DNA from: an uncultured Opitutia bacterium | GTDB lineage: Bacteria; Verrucomicrobiota; Verrucomicrobiia; Opitutales; UBA953 | Direction: 5' to 3' | Assembly: GCA_903829855.1 (NCBI GenBank) | Contig: CAIKRN010000084.1 | Span: forward strand, 1-5,880 | DNA length: 5,880 bases | Shown: positions 5,701 to 5,880 of the stretch, one piece after another | Layout: every line of letters starts with the position of its first letter | How positions within the stretch are numbered: position 1 is the first letter of the stretch | Notes under the pieces: model-generated | Told to the model about the DNA's origin: nothing | The model's input: only the letters and a program-made list of their open reading frames with translations | Database searches by the model: none | Position numbers and translations under genes: made by a program

Positions 5701-5880
5701 CCAGGCTCAGGCAATCAACCTTGTCGCTTACTTACAATCTCCGGATGGCCCGCCCGCCGCTTCCGTGCAGGCGGGTGTTTGGCGCATCGATGGCGCCATT
5801 GAAGGCGAGACGATGAAGGTTATTTCGAAGTCTGGTGGCCAGGTGCGCAATCAAGGCATGGGCGGCTTCAAAGCTAGCCG
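2780..5880 (+). CDS. PVC-type secreted dehydrogenase: beta-propeller, HEAT-like region and CxxCH cytochrome c (3' end beyond window)
   Basis: The frame is open for 1033 codons to the window edge. Residues 1-16 (MRSILSFIVSFGLAQA) are a signal peptide, so it acts outside the cytoplasm. Residues about 45-410 match the TIGR02604-type propeller related to glucose/sorbosone dehydrogenases: FQVSLVAAEPKVVQPIAMCF at 50-69, GRLWVVEGMSYP at 73-84, NSFVWGPDGWLYG at 170-182, GTSNPWGLDFD at 225-235, GGGHAHSGL at 305-313, SDWTD at 383-387 and EIWDRTNGRIYRV at 397-409. About 425-800 is Ala/Leu/Arg-rich and helical, like HEAT repeats. About 857-984 is a TIGR02603-type cytochrome c domain with CGLCH at 869-873 and a likely axial Met965 in SLMPEGL. 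Family knowledge suggests substrate oxidation with electrons passed to the fused haem; the substrate is unknown. After residue 985 a further segment begins. The ATG at 2780 is the only start ahead of the signal peptide; it has no Shine-Dalgarno sequence, and no in-frame ATG, GTG or TTG lies just upstream. It is divergent from the DUF6807 gene. Confidence 0.92.
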   Translation, partial: MRSILSFIVSFGLAQAAVPPGPVEHVAPSAYKTGQTPAEAMKTMSLAPGFQVSLVAAEPKVVQPIAMCFDERGRLWVVEGMSYPKKRPEGTGVDRILIMEDTKHDGSYDKVTVFKDDLNLVSGIEVGHGGVWVGAAPELLFIPKDANDKAGKPVVLLDGWGSHDTHETLNSFVWGPDGWLYGNHGVFTHSVVGRPGAPDEKRVKINAGVWRFHPTRQIFEVFAEGTSNPWGLDFDAHGEFFNTACVIPHLYHILPGARYQRQAGQHFNPFTYDDIKTIADHAHYAGSRIHQPVVSKIPESTDSVGGGHAHSGLAIYNGDNFPAGYQGMLIFGNLHGHRLVSDQVEPEGSGYVGHHGNDFLRSNDAHFIPVSQRVGPDGALYLSDWTDKQVCHNGNTEIWDRTNGRIYRVSYGNPTSRARNLSALPDLELVGLALDDANEYYVRQARKVLAERGLSGTKLAADALAQLRTTLTSAGPAVRRLRALWVLQSANLLDDATLAKALNDAEPALRAWAVRLVAQQWTANIPALAKLAQTEASPVVRRELASALSVLPLTERAAIAKSLIAVADDAKDHNIPLLIWYGIEPLVGADADQGLALADVSKIEVVTDYIYRRLAGDEVARGRVLALAIKSTDAARRAKIVSRVVDGVRQAGAFKAPAGWSEIAATLRQDASPEAMANVNELDALAGDVASRAFYRAQLGDVKASVPARQRALAVLVASRDRLAAPVAVSALSENLPANFRRLILQSLATIGDDQSPAGVLAKFTGFSPTEKADAISSLSATVAGGRSLMEAAAAGSIDRVLLGPIVVRQLKSLGDKTVDGLLAKVVGVVNVTKADFAKNKAKWQAILKPDVLRKADYKAGRELYVQSCGLCHTFGYIGNQVGPGLAGSNLGKLDYLLDNVLDPNAVIGKGYELNVFKLKNGTTVSGIVQFEDAQSFRVVLPGGSKFTISKGEVEKRDMLTVSLMPEGLLDALTQAQAINLVAYLQSPDGPPAASVQAGVWRIDGAIEGETMKVISKSGGQVRNQGMGGFKAS

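Overview
The window looks like chromosomal DNA from a GC-rich bacterium of the Planctomycetota-Verrucomicrobiota group, most probably Verrucomicrobiota. The main evidence is the large plus-strand gene. It joins a PVC-type 'membrane-bound dehydrogenase' beta-propeller (TIGR02604 type) to HEAT-like helices and a TIGR02603-type cytochrome c domain with a CGLCH haem motif, an architecture almost confined to these phyla. A divergently transcribed DUF6807 ('PmoA-like') secreted protein fits the same assignment. Phylum is inferred from gene families only.

Layout: (1) complement(<1..234) is the N-terminus of an unidentified exported protein that runs off the left edge. (2) complement(316..1272) is a complete cytoplasmic aldo/keto reductase. 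(3) Positions 1273..1595 carry no gene but are densely structured: a degenerate 12-bp tandem repeat beside the reductase start, a 109-bp REPIN-like pair of inverted palindromes with compensatory base changes, and an intrinsic terminator for the gene to the right. (4) complement(1596..2633) is a secreted DUF6807 protein. (5) Positions 2634..2779 are a divergent intergenic region with a perfect 16-bp palindrome. (6) 2780..>5880 is the secreted propeller/HEAT/cytochrome c protein, which continues past the right edge.

How the genes may work together (inference): the divergent pair encodes two exported proteins of families often found in carbohydrate or sugar-derivative catabolism in these phyla. 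They may share control through the palindrome between them. The cytochrome-fused propeller would oxidise a substrate outside the cytoplasm and pass electrons to its own haem. The aldo/keto reductase is separated from them by a terminator and the REPIN-like element, so it is probably transcribed separately. None of the four start codons has a recognisable Shine-Dalgarno sequence. I see no CRISPR array, tRNA, rRNA, transposase or phage gene. The most unusual material is the non-coding DNA at 1281..1599 and the palindrome at 2713..2728, not a new multi-gene system.
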